A stretch of 64,000 nucleotides of DNA. It comes from Symsagittifera roscoffensis. Its lineage: Eukaryota; Xenacoelomorpha; Acoela; Convolutidae. Position 1 is the stretch's first letter. Each line of letters begins with the position of its first letter. Of the stretch, positions 61,901-64,000 are shown in pieces. The notes beneath the pieces were generated by a model, which was given only the letters and a program-made list of their open reading frames with translations, did not search any database and was not told where the DNA came from. Location: contig NC_087064.1 in NCBI RefSeq assembly GCF_963678635.1, forward strand, positions 23,362,509 through 23,426,508, given 5' to 3'. The position numbers and the translations under genes are program-made.

Positions 61901-62149
61901 AACTTTTGTTGATCATTTTTCATCATCAATGGAAAGTTTGGTATTCGTCATCTCTGCGCTTCATTATGCACGTTGGTTATTTTCTTGCAAAGTATTTATT
62001 GAATATTGCTTGACATTTAGATTTGCGATGGAACAACGTTGGAATATTGGGTGCACGAGCTCTCTTGACCGCTATTCCTTTCAACCAAACACTGATGTCA
62101 CTGGAACTCTGTGGAAATAATATTCCTGACGACCTGATGAAAGCAATTG
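31646..62149 (+). CDS. LRRC45: LRRC45 orthologue, N-terminal exons 1-4 (gene continues past the window)
   Basis: The joined exons 31646-31942, 32055-32125, 61624-61802 and 62021-62149 encode 225 codons of leucine-rich repeats of the RNase-inhibitor type, colinear with the N-terminus of animal LRRC45. Landmarks are KTLFLKGNNLRSG..., LVLEWNGLGMWD, LKHLDLRSNQVSHEGA, DLRWNNVGILGARALL and LCGNNIPDDLMKAIG. Splice phases join correctly (0, 2, 1, and 1 at the last donor). LRRC45 is a centriole-linker protein needed for centrosome cohesion and early ciliogenesis; its long C-terminal coiled coil would be encoded downstream of 64000. Intron lengths are 112, 29,498 and 218 bp, then more than 1,850. The giant intron contains element 2 and REL-B in antisense orientation. 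No stop or frameshift is seen in these exons. Confidence 0.92.
32055..32125 (+). CDS. LRRC45: LRRC45 exon 2
   Basis: Seventy-one bp after the acceptor TTTCTAG, encoding GNNLRSGSAEVLGRLLRHNQ and SIE plus two bases; the donor is GAGAA|GTAATT. Phase 2 joins to G|CTAGTG in exon 3, restoring Lys. Confidence 0.9.
32126..32380 (-). mobile_element. REL-B: 3' tail of the non-LTR element, left of element 2
   Basis: Removing element 2 and one ACA joins the REL-B reading frame at 56842 to GTA GAG GAG..., giving a short C-terminus and stop (TAA at 32358-32356). The 3' UTR then runs to about 32138, where an ACCCTTGC..GCAAGGGT hairpin (32143-32163) may mark the element end. The start of LRRC45 intron 2 lies within this stretch. 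Confidence 0.75.
32381..33266 (-). repeat. 3' LTR of element 2
   Basis: TGTAACATTCG..GAATGGCACA on the + strand, 886 bp, offset exactly 23,572 bp from 55953-56838, with no difference found by eye. Confidence 0.96.
33267..33279 (-). promoter_or_regulatory. 3' polypurine tract of element 2
   Basis: The minus strand reads TTGTCCGGGGAGTA directly before the LTR start TGTGCC. The core is the same as in element 1 and recurs inside both ORF1 genes. Confidence 0.8.
33280..34013 (-). other. 3' untranslated region of element 2
   Basis: About 730 bp, AT-rich, with a short CAA-rich imperfect repeat near 33838-33880. No ORF or RNA gene recognised. Confidence 0.7.
34014..42881 (-). CDS. ORF2 of element 2: 2,955-residue protein with SGNH hydrolase domain
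   Basis: A single open frame. Residues 1-100 form a helical N-terminal domain; 155-225 a coiled coil; 397-575 an SGNH/GDSL hydrolase domain with HLIIGDSL (Ser404), LSFGGAS, IIMLGTND (Asn453) and DGVHF (Asp547, His550), so the triad looks complete. Residues about 868-1080 form a second SGNH-like domain with VVAGSD (Ser876) and VAGANDHL (Asn927) but no clear D-x-x-H. Then 1,200-1,680 conserved blocks of unknown fold, an acidic linker (1690-1745), a basic linker (1885-1975), and 2100-2955, containing a Cys/His segment (2443-2460) and HGEYPCHCLAQTLWYPKR (2705-2722). I see no signal peptide, membrane anchor or furin site, so it is not an envelope gene. It follows ORF1 by 454 bp on the same strand; how it is translated is unclear. 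Element 1 has a decayed orthologue. Confidence 0.93.
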   Translation of the reverse strand: MGDTNELMEFLSASLGATLDEIYQRLIDCDFTREDPGLAMFVVALLNALGREGRGNRPTEVVLMLAFGESGTAERGRNRLMRWRRGEMSGHDLAREPGLGEQRDHRLGEMPLPVQPAQPLIGAKRQRDGPGPSHSVDSPTAAPPLKKVRVSEIEIQTSETIETLEKKERDQSELCAKLQEYRTIARERDEWKKKFEDLQVAYKEDELKHLKELYMAKVSQASPEILASMRSSEGSSDTRPRTTAQELCASRGPEVLDSRASKGHEAPQQTRPSASSQRFTIPDPSDTYLAPQFQESFNQVARAAMDEINRGTERTLARIVPSQRRDPSSDGSERATRTIACSAPGGVFKKSRVVDIRKNLMTRHQFTQVPAEHPRACLNDMSWNPATSDQVIPPGSRHLIIGDSLVRDLNEISVYGQTTTLSFGGASVAQVIKMMEFQGEDRLDTLIIMLGTNDVSRAPVTPENKWEPLLVCLLNELKEKYRPRLVILCTIPPNPLVGTTAADFMNGNVTRWNEMTRNLVRNNPGEMRLLDLENMLRMTDHIELTRDGVHFNSQRGRHWINDVFQTQLREVEQELRATGSLARTNSTGGSRVRATVPESLANRLGPLATETVGAVTVAPSSNVRDRLGTVPPPRPQSIGSRLGRSGEQSNRNNSQTASRRNDSPATTNPASTAGSSTSTVPAEGIESGSRLLWNSSDPSHWGQYKTDMSAKLNMNTLTCREDVMRMTGGESPTVSRLYRIPGVDWLLAEQEKFSSSTSLRHADLDGLPHDNTFGPLNTRSLTDVRDRARERTPPVRKGKFQTENKPSNKHHKMFRQFSKPPGQTPGEYSRDYPRTTTVSGDDKRYGNLKAPVGDGLFAAYDPLDIKAAKYLVVAGSDYLYTPRSLFWPDVIFLTAPKLDWGQAIGMMISVRRVVSMEPQVIVVAGANDHLQSRGLLSRLTDGSIPSNEVIGEAIMTLLSAMAEVEAAARQRFTMNVVKVIFVLSPGYAALPEPLQFVYTMVTTIAEGIYNVIIPAPNRVVDPDNYYPHRSELPAVWSDISNAIQGLRDCSTTRLVLDEVLGLELSNFARLLKLRPGVGDDHLLVQQVADDLWFRQMDHKENEQGRMIRKNMTSAEEDLMAMALRTKPHNNIWLYLSPRLCTLGEDAFEYAPAIIKEIHAYLKSLLDARELAGGKMLKLMQDVNTMSLDKFQADVLATKAQYERSDAILGGMGVGWTPSFLSTCYPRASRNLIASFVKDIRKLSIGLVLALYVTFGHENFVKGPANLFTQALADLRLDGLLTLIAMTYGRLGDLLVLLRYPEQLQGPSREFNAQLETASLRKMKDWRTLLLQYLLQQNRSVTGEDKVATNVSECKQYCGMPLLTDLAVMMRIDPLALVHGLREFVTVVYGPAMSFAFPDVQVKAYRNSVLYVNLVSVVDCSVLNWVEQSELRKLASDDRLFGRIAEPGWVLMDFNNHFKCRMGREDLSHIQFNPKLWNLRPVVKDTGEAVVVPQLPGAYAHARENQQTWLPGSRPLPDQCHRYPPIRRMLLGVTSPIIAPRIGAARDAEKRMQKWSGGMEPRFISWNVAAAHTFDFSFPDAWSRKKIKALPSRRPEVSAETWNEVYSSADDLSRLKWSGEAKVVMLEVASESRGGSYVTIEDLAPHGEELVEFLVDDELFYHAGDMAVPARPDSGADARQGPSGPRPKPDADDDELMDQDDNDEGTGSKTEKSGETDLGALERDLLEYRFSEDDDGEVDGSLLLMAPSSFMSPTKEASADLSPIDPISQARECRSRDPQKLLYESPRRRKIEESMKISFLSTLPEEEWERYQMELEGKTGAIWSRVNFMEKSWDVIRRYGTQSIMKVGLNQPIMREVLEKIVSSMESDVLTESVTEDSADDQHVAKKLPVRRARKGLKRLKGRTGSRAMNPKVVKSRANAVVTSLASAGRSGESGQGDTTTLTGGEKENLIPPMLLAGLTVTATRSKKTARTLADTKLEMEVISQCGSGGLEDYRPSRINMAKLKLEGQLDVVEYSRITVPESVHMGDPAGGYVEMLKARNSARGHLMAWNEKPAMQEYLKGLTENSNFNRKEYGTVMSSEANEIGLEKLLELSWRAALQKYFDETMNAPATVAAYLAHPCVRTDLQVRLAWCLMGIKRAEYEASNDSKSREQELELMEALRTLISKDDSAIAWAKRKDALCFVRFVVDRIPTPVLGECIKIIRQKGVDCERNFLRALLELYQDMPLTVPSKESNDMESYRKLEEVRRYSNKELRVSRDLIEAARGQKEFATLGKLKSFQYVSGILGMAYNPFVNEEAREAYFDYEQVTVLNFWVERIKEIGMLMVEQPKLGIILEERVVEPSIPELKGQVSFDCGSWDGPLKTSLVVMWELMKPSWCPHPNAGLIWDMTADIMLDRDDDASLHDLAMIQHLLAMRLTKKKSNQSTELSEEGTSSNWLKQGTCLAQHSGMEGHVCNMGHCLITLSEQHRQLARLYGRLSMSDKSAMELVADCHGVTDVNLITALGFCSMTSSIESLERLERAHELVTSLSVEIFPGALQTEQKIGGWREALENEMNLRDSEAYHRPTGSKYMVGSSSAPYCNSKYPTHMVVMDARTQQVLVDQLFSVPKCVRLARMSERSYDLLAKIFRAVPKRSEGELQDVVGEEFMMLNEGNVSEFQKQKASGALPTEFPTIEEKDDLHRILMEVEPLLGASGYRTRRNIVRTHGEYPCHCLAQTLWYPKRGNLILIWDVEELYSTGLPDQNQPVSIVVVSAMLAVRWLEAYADTDEQETAVPTPEQLSNVKMSSELDLFRTTCKVLRIPKAIERIWSRQRLMPWFRAVMTSWMYERAKRHMSRNTEAYQSFQLDIGPGAYKRAFLTHRNAVTTAVKRVAGAPCVTEDEKKEVLRADLERNVSLCLHNSFCRNREQKVNVDLLPCCKPRLLEQEGWGTARNSLDMLEKVLEDSDAEHQDGEMME
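42882..43336 (-). other. Spacer between ORF1 and ORF2 of element 2
   Basis: A 454-bp spacer. It includes a CATCACATAAA-type direct repeat (43160-43220) and, just before the ORF2 start, GAAGAGATTACAC repeated twice on the minus strand. A splice acceptor for a subgenomic ORF2 RNA could lie here (TTTACTGACATTGAATCAG on the minus strand, around 42940), but it is weak. Confidence 0.6.
43337..52879 (-). CDS. ORF1 of element 2: Gag-Pol polyprotein with C-terminal macro-like domain (3,180 residues)
   Basis: Domain order by residue: Ser/Glu-rich N-terminus with coiled coil (310-430); Gag (about 555-700); two CX2CX4HX4C knuckles (761-774, 813-826); a conserved pre-protease segment (960-1090); aspartic protease DTGA at 1123-1126 with ILGRD (1196-1200); reverse transcriptase with Asp1543 and YVDD (1608-1611); RNase H with Asp1758, Glu1803, Asp1828, Asp1871; a ~400-residue linker with a 14-residue repeat (2099-2158); integrase HHCC (His2399, His2404, Cys2434, Cys2437) and Asp2465, Asp2524, Glu2560; GPF motif (2701-2703); acidic linker; and a macro-like domain (about 3040-3175). 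Gag and Pol share one frame without a shift or stop. The order PR-RT-RH-IN marks the Ty3/mdg4 group; no chromodomain is seen. Met21 (52819) is a possible alternative start. Confidence 0.96.
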   Translation of the reverse strand: MFVVRLHCHQITNTFILYKTMQRRDSLGSTTKIPRLSKGSTRKFRTRRSQTSFSSASDAFAEDESTKGQPDLSVIEMRLRSEKNLDGNQGRSAEAEPASETPVDPFDEGERTLIRPDFEPDGVLEREEVERTEETSERSEVEPREEVLYRGMSRSETKSYKWRKEPSHLTSAHSSLAKQSNNAMMSSMSPGEEQTFSKAKKSWKSLYDERMASLPTVGLTSRDDYPEITHPDVNFTPCPRNDMSREASSASPTRPMSDGITMGASSTFDRLMTSMHKQKGGASSSTRLQPQLTSSSLGLTPPLGAAGDISDMFAGVMNGLDELRRDMTKRIDQVDERAHHGRENLKDELTHVKSQARFDQAQLIRDTDQCLAESLAQANKESEEREARMTREIERLLNDHDNTYAQTMTGLERRLDAKSDLMMRKLDAILNGNNWQEHSNLRERSRHANVGDGTGNSARAQQGSRTNYEHRNKERPRAAPQRPGWTNPVPPEADATPETRLPTVPQVSSVPDLTTVSQDTTMYASMFEPLNRSLETFITKLSKSTERGERSRRTLKKPKSYKDESDGCIDTWIEVMKLHFEEENLSKKQECSALTSNLEGTALNCVMAKRVNERDSARKIFDILLNRFGSGVQGHQAMVKFEKRRQRDEESIDKFLDDLELLRRRSNPDERISERNLAIASKFMDGVRSEELKTMLATHFTLSLDQVPTPDDLRMKSREYLLIKPRAQNRYSNYGNYSGTNTGANSSWYKPRDDMDKRRSCANCGSMDHHVSACSAYKQNMKAIGYFLEDADATDEDHEEYVIGLIMKYGPRCFFCNLEGHFKSDCTQFWDAVADVKHPRHEEALSGVKASRARLMNEAESRRKETTPSTFTTKKVKTWPDEGVASNLETESSSPLKVDYGLAARTALQNVKQDLATKEVEQWVRSELESTDLRESLDVLSKTTRAEDEKEPKKQGLKLNIISGKTFGMTKAGTKIMSIISVAGHQVVKNLSEPSEITLVHLDIYADYLKQKDPKLDSRAVRALLTTGGPRLMKVDGHYIDVHGPYPILMNVDGINIYTKAHITDANDQVGRIYIGQEELKVRRIGHNAMLEQDAVHIGCEADLAAHVLDVQGRQLSVKGLLDTGAVVSVMPVKTWTDMGFERSDLIPTNIRLAAANQGAIYVTGRTPIISLQLGGRHLWMSFLVVENLDESDQFILGRDFVRNFDVTIDLNDGLIRIKDPERKYEKRPLNKILINQAKVPIFLDRKVRLKPNQAVVATFRMRNLNELSNDRQVCLVPNPNSKSSAILGRSFSLTQSGLCVSVLLNTEATTVTIQRGKKLGYALPLNTDFLSVENLKKFDVTKCPLHANQECIMKRVIELKSSRKLFSMKSETDDGLSSCSNFPERPTEAELAANRPVLPEIEHLKGKISDKELDSLRAVLNRNADVFSKHKADIGCCNFVEHEIEIEEGSVPHREGARRMTPNKSEACRKEIEMLMEYDMIEPSKSPWACGVVMAKKKGGQLRFCCDFRYLNAVTIKDAYPIPRIDESLSKLGDAKFFTTLDLGSAFWQVPLRKQDREKTGFACELGLFQWKRMPFGLCNATATFQRLMAQALTSVTKKYGNLIMCYVDDVVIATPTLEDHIERLEEVFSCMKQAGLKCKPSKCEILKDSIKYLGRLVDKHGVRPDPEAVEAVLTWKAPKTDTQLMSFLGFANYYREFIKGYADKIYPMQKLMRNKGKKFTWTDEAQVSFENIKRELCEAPVLGMPTEKGMFVLDTDASVVAISGILHQEQEWNGRTVLRPIAYGSKVLSDTEMKYGAPKAEMFAVITFVEKYRAYLGSAPFKLRVDNRALAWLKTYSMDQSYIGRWIVRLDGYHMIIEHRTRDKHQNADSLSKKTEFYERLEEKQANQSEIKDGFSFLDKETYDELPLTRWLDKSGHPIPGHPDLPVETAAEIKLLARGEPVPLDLLVRSNLVQQELTRLGINSIALLNKTVNVAPDVMGKLRDLLDREVDRHDREWRETMQRLTVTERTEKRPVSIRSRGVERDCRSIVNQLVTSMPKEVLLRTSFTEYGTSNQNQATEEVRIKSKSSFTRRVHFTDAKEEYEPSSDCSSLDETMSGESDTFDPVKDDLSEKSNAFEPVQDNLSGERLTRLPRDRILSGESGSRRPMDRVLSGESRNISNNLEYDVGESVDSSVESGPQSGDNTSETTSNSDMSEIAIHSLLVDWKQRGLDREIHQDPDRDRYTSDEEGTVVDNAADELELIAVSKRPTRLLPHGTVVRTNLEPSVQEATPLKKIWCVKLMDDAHAPEIMSGQMNVVKTYLKARYRLSDLLRAQRNDRMTSSLKRWIENGAPDKGDLEEDSYKILKQFYLKRKDLLYLNKDGIVACKRKEEDKVLYKYNSIVLPQLYQTELLFRSHDQMGHQGVDKVYNRIQKRFEWPGLKKACEKWIAACLSCQQAKDPRKLRFPLQSIESSGFNEVVQIDHQKICMTATGYNQVLVMIDHFTKYAEAAPCMTASAEETCDHLINVWIARHGCPITFQSDNGKAFVGDLTKELMKRSQVAQAHSTTYHPQTNGLVERQNRTLVSMLRVYCSRYMDDWDKHLPQVMGAYNSTEHSTTGISPHMMLTGHEKALPLTFFYPEYEGKRTAPQTYVRDVIRRQQDLNDLCRRNTQQAQIRQKRRFDKRTADAKAYSVGDYVWVFQEVVPPKGTKKLLKKWRGPFQITEVHQGGRFYRLSTGRAAHYENIKPHNASSEDWCIPADMQEGDYLIVDPACEVNERGTRDKNDGNEMVDNCDLPLDLELTERVEVDDETLPYAEEDWDCPEQTEIDKGIQPDFPLTMETRQSKRGKNQKKYNPYGEDFVVDRIVVGDVIDSLVGLDEVAMLEEIDLVNDMDQDWIDDRSEPEVEFEPEAEQTHEQELTNLRVLEWLHDLPTDPKETILTIQDVDRDSVKYISHDNTESNWVAPDGPLRVPQSNLGLLDFGRSTGTSMDIFVRGVGVGLTHTENLIIKKLKSARETGELETEGENAKKPPFGRIFESYFDLPNHYSNNIVITDSDFILTERTCAIAITADVSFKTALAADFKREYKNIEFLWKQRPGVGGMIALPPVASQIPGKYLCFLVTKATDRQHVNPESLVLALTRLRDFLVERGVTSLSLPVYDPNRGKLHPRELYALVHVIFSETDIEVHLHKKYYLSIC
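43917..43983 (-). promoter_or_regulatory. Central polypurine tract candidate in element 2
   Basis: Inside the codons for VRGVGVG (residues about 2976-2982), the minus strand reads TTTTTGTCCGGGGAGTGGGG. Sixty-two of ~66 bases equal the element 1 site (15897-15963), a level far above nearby coding sequence. It contains the same core as the 3' tract. Confidence 0.55.
46406..46585 (-). repeat. 42-bp coding repeat in the RNase H-integrase linker
   Basis: Residues 2099-2158 consist of four 14-residue units that start SGES, SEKS, SGER and SGES, plus a final SGES. Most units start with TTGTCCGGGGAGTC on the minus strand, the same core as the polypurine tract. Element 1 has only two such sites (18246, 18301). 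Confidence 0.88.
53297..53590. repeat. 186-bp direct repeat with hairpin in the element 2 leader
   Basis: TCTTCTCAAGTGGGTGTGTA begins at 53297 and 53483. Each unit includes a GGGTGTGTATT..AATACACCC inverted repeat and a GATTGCCCGA..AAGTAGCTCAAGGCAA stretch. A diverged copy occurs once in each 1,997-bp unit of element 0 (for example 1578-1675). Confidence 0.85.
53794..54303. promoter_or_regulatory. Cluster of GGAGGGT motifs in the element 2 leader
   Basis: About a dozen GGAGGGT copies occur in 510 bp (among others at 53794, 53823, 53836, 53866, 53896, 53920, 53950, 53963, 54136, 54149, 54297), often as TTCGGAGGGT. More copies, in both orientations, run to 55870. Irregular spacing argues against a simple tandem repeat and suggests clustered protein- or RNA-binding sites. 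Confidence 0.5.
55923..55940 (-). promoter_or_regulatory. Primer-binding-like site of element 2
   Basis: The minus strand reads TGGCGCTCCTGGGTGGGC, starting 12 nt inside the 5' LTR (spacer TAGACGTTTTTA). It shares its first 12 bases with elements 0 and 1. Confidence 0.62.
55953..56838 (-). repeat. 5' LTR of element 2
   Basis: It is 886 bp, paired with 32381-33266. On the minus strand TATAAAA lies at 56264-56258 and a 26-nt hairpin at 56197-56172, which would put the hairpin roughly 35-60 nt into the transcript if the TATA box is real. The minus-strand ends are TGTGCC and GTTACA. Confidence 0.95.
56172..56197 (-). promoter_or_regulatory. Covarying hairpin in the LTR
   Basis: On the + strand TAG-CTGAG-loop-CTCAG-A-CTA; in the element 0 LTR (27920-27946) it is TGG-CTGGG-loop-CCCAG-A-CCA. 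Two base pairs differ by compensatory change, and the bulged A is kept. The other element 2 copy is at 32600-32625. Confidence 0.65.
56839..57224 (-). pseudogene. REL-B C-terminal segment
   Basis: After a frameshift at ~57225 the frame encodes SRTFFDVKVFNQHA, the second acidic block of the nuclease-like core, then FCPLIFGCTGGAAP and RIAEKLSEKRYESYAETKNY followed by IRTKISFALLRSAILCIRG. These are typical of the C-terminus of this element family. Coding is cut by the element 2 LTR at 56838. Confidence 0.75.
57225..57628 (-). pseudogene. REL-B zinc-binding and nuclease-like region
   Basis: Two overlapping frames give LASEKGASNWLNALPL, then IYLRYGWEPTN, a CACGQSFDLTHDLHC zinc motif (C-x-C-x7-H-x3-C), GGYTHTRHNEIRD and EDARLDLKAKG. 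The order CCHC then a D-rich nuclease core is that of restriction-like endonuclease (REL) non-LTR elements. There is one frameshift near 57550 and another at 57225. Confidence 0.75.
57954..58290 (-). pseudogene. REL-B reverse transcriptase motif C and thumb
   Basis: Just after a TGA (where a Trp is expected), the minus strand encodes YSDDGNAVDKL at about 58292-58260, the YxDD catalytic motif of RT. Further on, KKGARVLSSVIGSE (within 57954-58154) is the family's thumb-region block. Confidence 0.75.
58294..59018 (-). pseudogene. REL-B reverse transcriptase fingers and palm
   Basis: Two frames: 58635-59018 with GPSGLDANEWRRIL and RLIPLDNNPGVRPIG..EV.RRIIG, and 58294-58677 with IVLMDAQNAFNSLNR (motif A, catalytic Asp) and SREGTTQGDPLAMALYGLA (motif B). 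A frameshift lies near 58650. This is a classical non-LTR RT layout. Confidence 0.85.
59137..59376 (-). pseudogene. REL-B linker before RT
   Basis: RRFEQWQKGELDELFNEGKA then KFNKLMNTGKYRVLL, a basic helical segment found in this family between the zinc module and RT. The frame decays towards 59100. Confidence 0.65.
59709..59912 (-). pseudogene. REL-B Cys-rich zinc module
   Basis: CIICNNHLRGRGIWCTTCAA then MHVKCSGL, that is C-x2-C..C-x2-C..H-x2-C, a PHD- or ribbon-like zinc module. It probably binds nucleic acid in the element protein. Confidence 0.7.
59972..60467 (-). pseudogene. REL-B N-terminal SGNH-like module
   Basis: The frame 60159-60467 has IIIGTSTTKYI (block I position, with GTS for GDS), HSCRGATLQNL and VTIIAGFNDNR (block III-like G-x-N-D). 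After a frameshift, 59972-60199 continues with IGWPQEVEQKWKNFINLIRN. The pattern is that of SGNH folds, but block V is not visible, so it may be a non-catalytic relative. Confidence 0.55.
60468..61623. other. Rest of LRRC45 intron 2
   Basis: AT-rich sequence. 60560-60660 may be the 5' UTR of REL-B. No other gene, RNA or repeat recognised. It ends in the acceptor TTTTAATTTAG before exon 3. Confidence 0.6.
61624..61802 (+). CDS. LRRC45: LRRC45 exon 3
   Basis: One base completes Lys, then LVLEWNGLGMWDASFSVLAQ to CLESL plus one base; donor TTTAG|GTTTGA. It encodes about two leucine-rich repeats. Confidence 0.92.
62021..62149 (+). CDS. LRRC45: LRRC45 exon 4
   Basis: After TTGACATTTAG, the two bases AT complete Asp, followed by LRWNNVGILGARALLTAI to LMKAI plus one base; donor ATTG|GTAGCA. 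It encodes the last leucine-rich repeat before the predicted coiled coil. Confidence 0.9.
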
Positions 62150-64000
62150 GTAGCATATTTATTGTTGATTGTTTATTTTTGTTCAGTCTGCTGTCACAGG
62201 CAACAAAGAATTTAACGTAGGATAGGATTTTGCGCACTATTTTGTATATCTTACAAAAAGCTCACAGGGTATGAAATTAGAGCTCACAATCATTTGTGGT
62301 ATGAAATTAGAGCCCTTTCATTGATTCGGATTCGTATAAGATATAAGATAAAAATATGACATGTTTATTTCATGAAGTTTGAAATTAGCAACCCTATAGT
62401 GGGATATTGTCATGTTTTTCCCAGCTTTTTCAATTCTGGCCTCCATATATTAATAACCAAATCCTTTTAGTTTACAAAATACAGCAATTTTCGAGATTTT
62501 CAAAAGTTTCTAGAAAATTTTATCTTAAAATCTATTATATATTTAAATGCGGGCTTCACTATCTCGCCATGTTTAAGCTTTTTCAACGTATTATTTTTTG
62601 CATGTTTAAGCTATATCGTATATTGCAATGGTTAAGAATTTTTTTTCGATTTTCCAATTTGATTTTAAGTGTTATTTTACCGAGTTTAAATTAAGCAGTC
62701 GAATATCGAATAAGGGGTTGCGAATTTGGCCTCCAATTTTGAATGCCCGAATCATTTTAATTAACGAGATAAGACGATTTTTGAGTTTTTTCAAACGTTT
62801 TCAGAAATTTCAAATAACAAAATAATTTACAAAACTTGAAGTTCCCAACCGTGTAGTTGGGTGCTGTCAGAGTACTCTAAGGAGTTACAAATCTTGCCTC
62901 CAAATATGACTGTTCAATTTATTGTGGTTATCGAGATATGACGTTTTTTGTGATTTTTTCCATAAATTTTCAGAAAAATTATTAATTTTTTTCGCAAAAT
63001 CTGATTTTCCCAACCCTGTAGTTGGGTCATGTCAGAGTAATCTCAAAGTTTGCAAATCTTGCCTCCAAATATGACTGCTCAATTCTTTGTAGTTTTCGAG
63101 ATATGACGTTTTTTGTGATTTTTTTCAAAAATTTTCAGAAAACTTAAGTTAAGATTATTTTTCTATAAATCTGAAATTTCCAACACTGTAGTTGGGTACT
63201 GTCAGAGTACTATCAAGGATCGCGAATCTCGCCTCCAAATATGACTGCTCAAATCCTTTTAGTTTTCGAGATTTGATCTTTTTTGTGGTTTTTTCAAAAA
63301 TTTGCAGAAAATTTTAATTAATTCTTTCTCAAAATTTAAAAATCCCAACCTTGTAGTTGGGTGCCGTCAGAGTACTCTAAGGAGTTACAAGCGTTGCCAC
63401 CAAATACGACTGTTCAAATCATTGTATTTTTTGAGATATGACGTTTTTTGATTTTTTCAAAAAATTTTCAGAAAACTTAAGTTAAGATTATTTTTCTATA
63501 AATCTGAAATTTCCAACACTGTAGTTGGGTACTGTCAGAGTACTATCAAGGATCGCGAATCTCGCCTCCAAATATGACTGCTCAAATCCTTTTAGTTTTC
63601 GAGATTTGATCTTTTTTGTGGTTTTTTCAAAAATTTGCAGAAAATTTTAATTAATTCTTTCTCAAAATTTAAAAATCCCAACCGTGTAGTTGGGTGCCGT
63701 CAGAGTACTCTAAGGAGTTACAAGCGTTGCCACCAAATACGACTGTTCAAATCATTGTATTTTTTGAGATATGACGTTTTTTGATTTTTTCAAAAAGTTT
63801 TCAGAAAACTTATGTTATTTTTTTTGCAAAATCTGAAATTCCTTACCCTGTAGTTAGGTCCTGTCGGAGTACTCTCAAAGATTGCAAATCTCGCCTCCAA
63901 GTTTGACTGCTCAATTCTTTGTAGTTTTCGAGATATGACGTTTGTGATTTTTTCAAAAGTTTTCAGAAAACTTAAATTATTTTTCTTCAAAGTATGAAAT
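62150..64000. repeat. ~166-bp satellite in LRRC45 intron 4
   Basis: The phrase GTAGTTGGGT with its flanks recurs near 62853, 63018, 63188, 63354, 63521, 63687 and (as GTAGTTAGGT) 63849, spacing 162-170 bp. The pairs 63188-63520 and 63521-63850 are nearly the same, so there is a ~333-bp dimer order. Diverged monomers reach back to about 62390. The array runs off the right edge. The monomer has CTCCAAATATGACTG and GAGATATGACGTTTTTTG as conserved parts. Confidence 0.9.

Overview
The window is animal-like eukaryotic DNA: spliceosomal introns with GT..AG ends, a host gene for LRRC45 (a centriole-linker and ciliogenesis protein) on the + strand, and very dense nested retroelements. A TTTTTCAG acceptor a few bases before the LRRC45 start codon would fit a lineage with spliced-leader trans-splicing, but I cannot fix the phylum. 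Almost everything outside four short exons is transposon.

Layout. 1-5801 is the tandemly repeated 5' leader of a giant Ty3/mdg4-like LTR element ('element 0', minus strand, body off the left edge). Into that leader is inserted a second giant element ('element 1', 5802-27506, minus, 21.7 kb, broken reading frames). The rest of element 0's leader and its 5' LTR follow at 27507-28611; next to it is the 3' part of a non-LTR retroelement ORF (REL-A, + strand, 28612-29141). This whole block is repeated by a 2,074-bp tandem duplication (27446-31566) ending 80 bp before LRRC45. LRRC45 exons 1-2 lie at 31646-32125 and exons 3-4 at 61624-62149. The 29.5-kb intron 2 between them holds a second non-LTR element (REL-B, minus) that was split by a third giant LTR element ('element 2', 32381-56838, minus, 24,458 bp). 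Intron 4 (62150 onward) carries a ~166-bp satellite.

Element 2 is the most interesting object. Its 886-bp LTRs look identical and it keeps two huge uninterrupted ORFs. ORF1 (3,180 codons) is Gag-PR-RT-RNase H-integrase with a long RNase H/integrase linker and, after integrase, a C-terminal domain I read as a TARG1-type macro (ADP-ribose) domain. ORF2 (2,955 codons) is not an envelope gene: it has an N-terminal helical domain, a coiled coil, an SGNH/GDSL hydrolase domain with its catalytic blocks, a second degenerate SGNH-like domain, and about 1,900 residues that I cannot assign, ending in a well-conserved C-terminal block. Element 1 carries the same two-ORF plan in decayed form, so the plan is an old family trait, not a one-off fusion. 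Shared cis signals (a primer-binding-like site 11-12 nt from the LTR, a purine tract repeated inside the coding region, a covarying LTR hairpin, and 3-bp target-site duplications) also look unusual.

The non-LTR elements carry reverse transcriptase plus a C-terminal zinc-binding/restriction-like endonuclease module. REL-B also seems to start with an SGNH-like module. Limits: all family assignments are by eye from motifs, without database searches.
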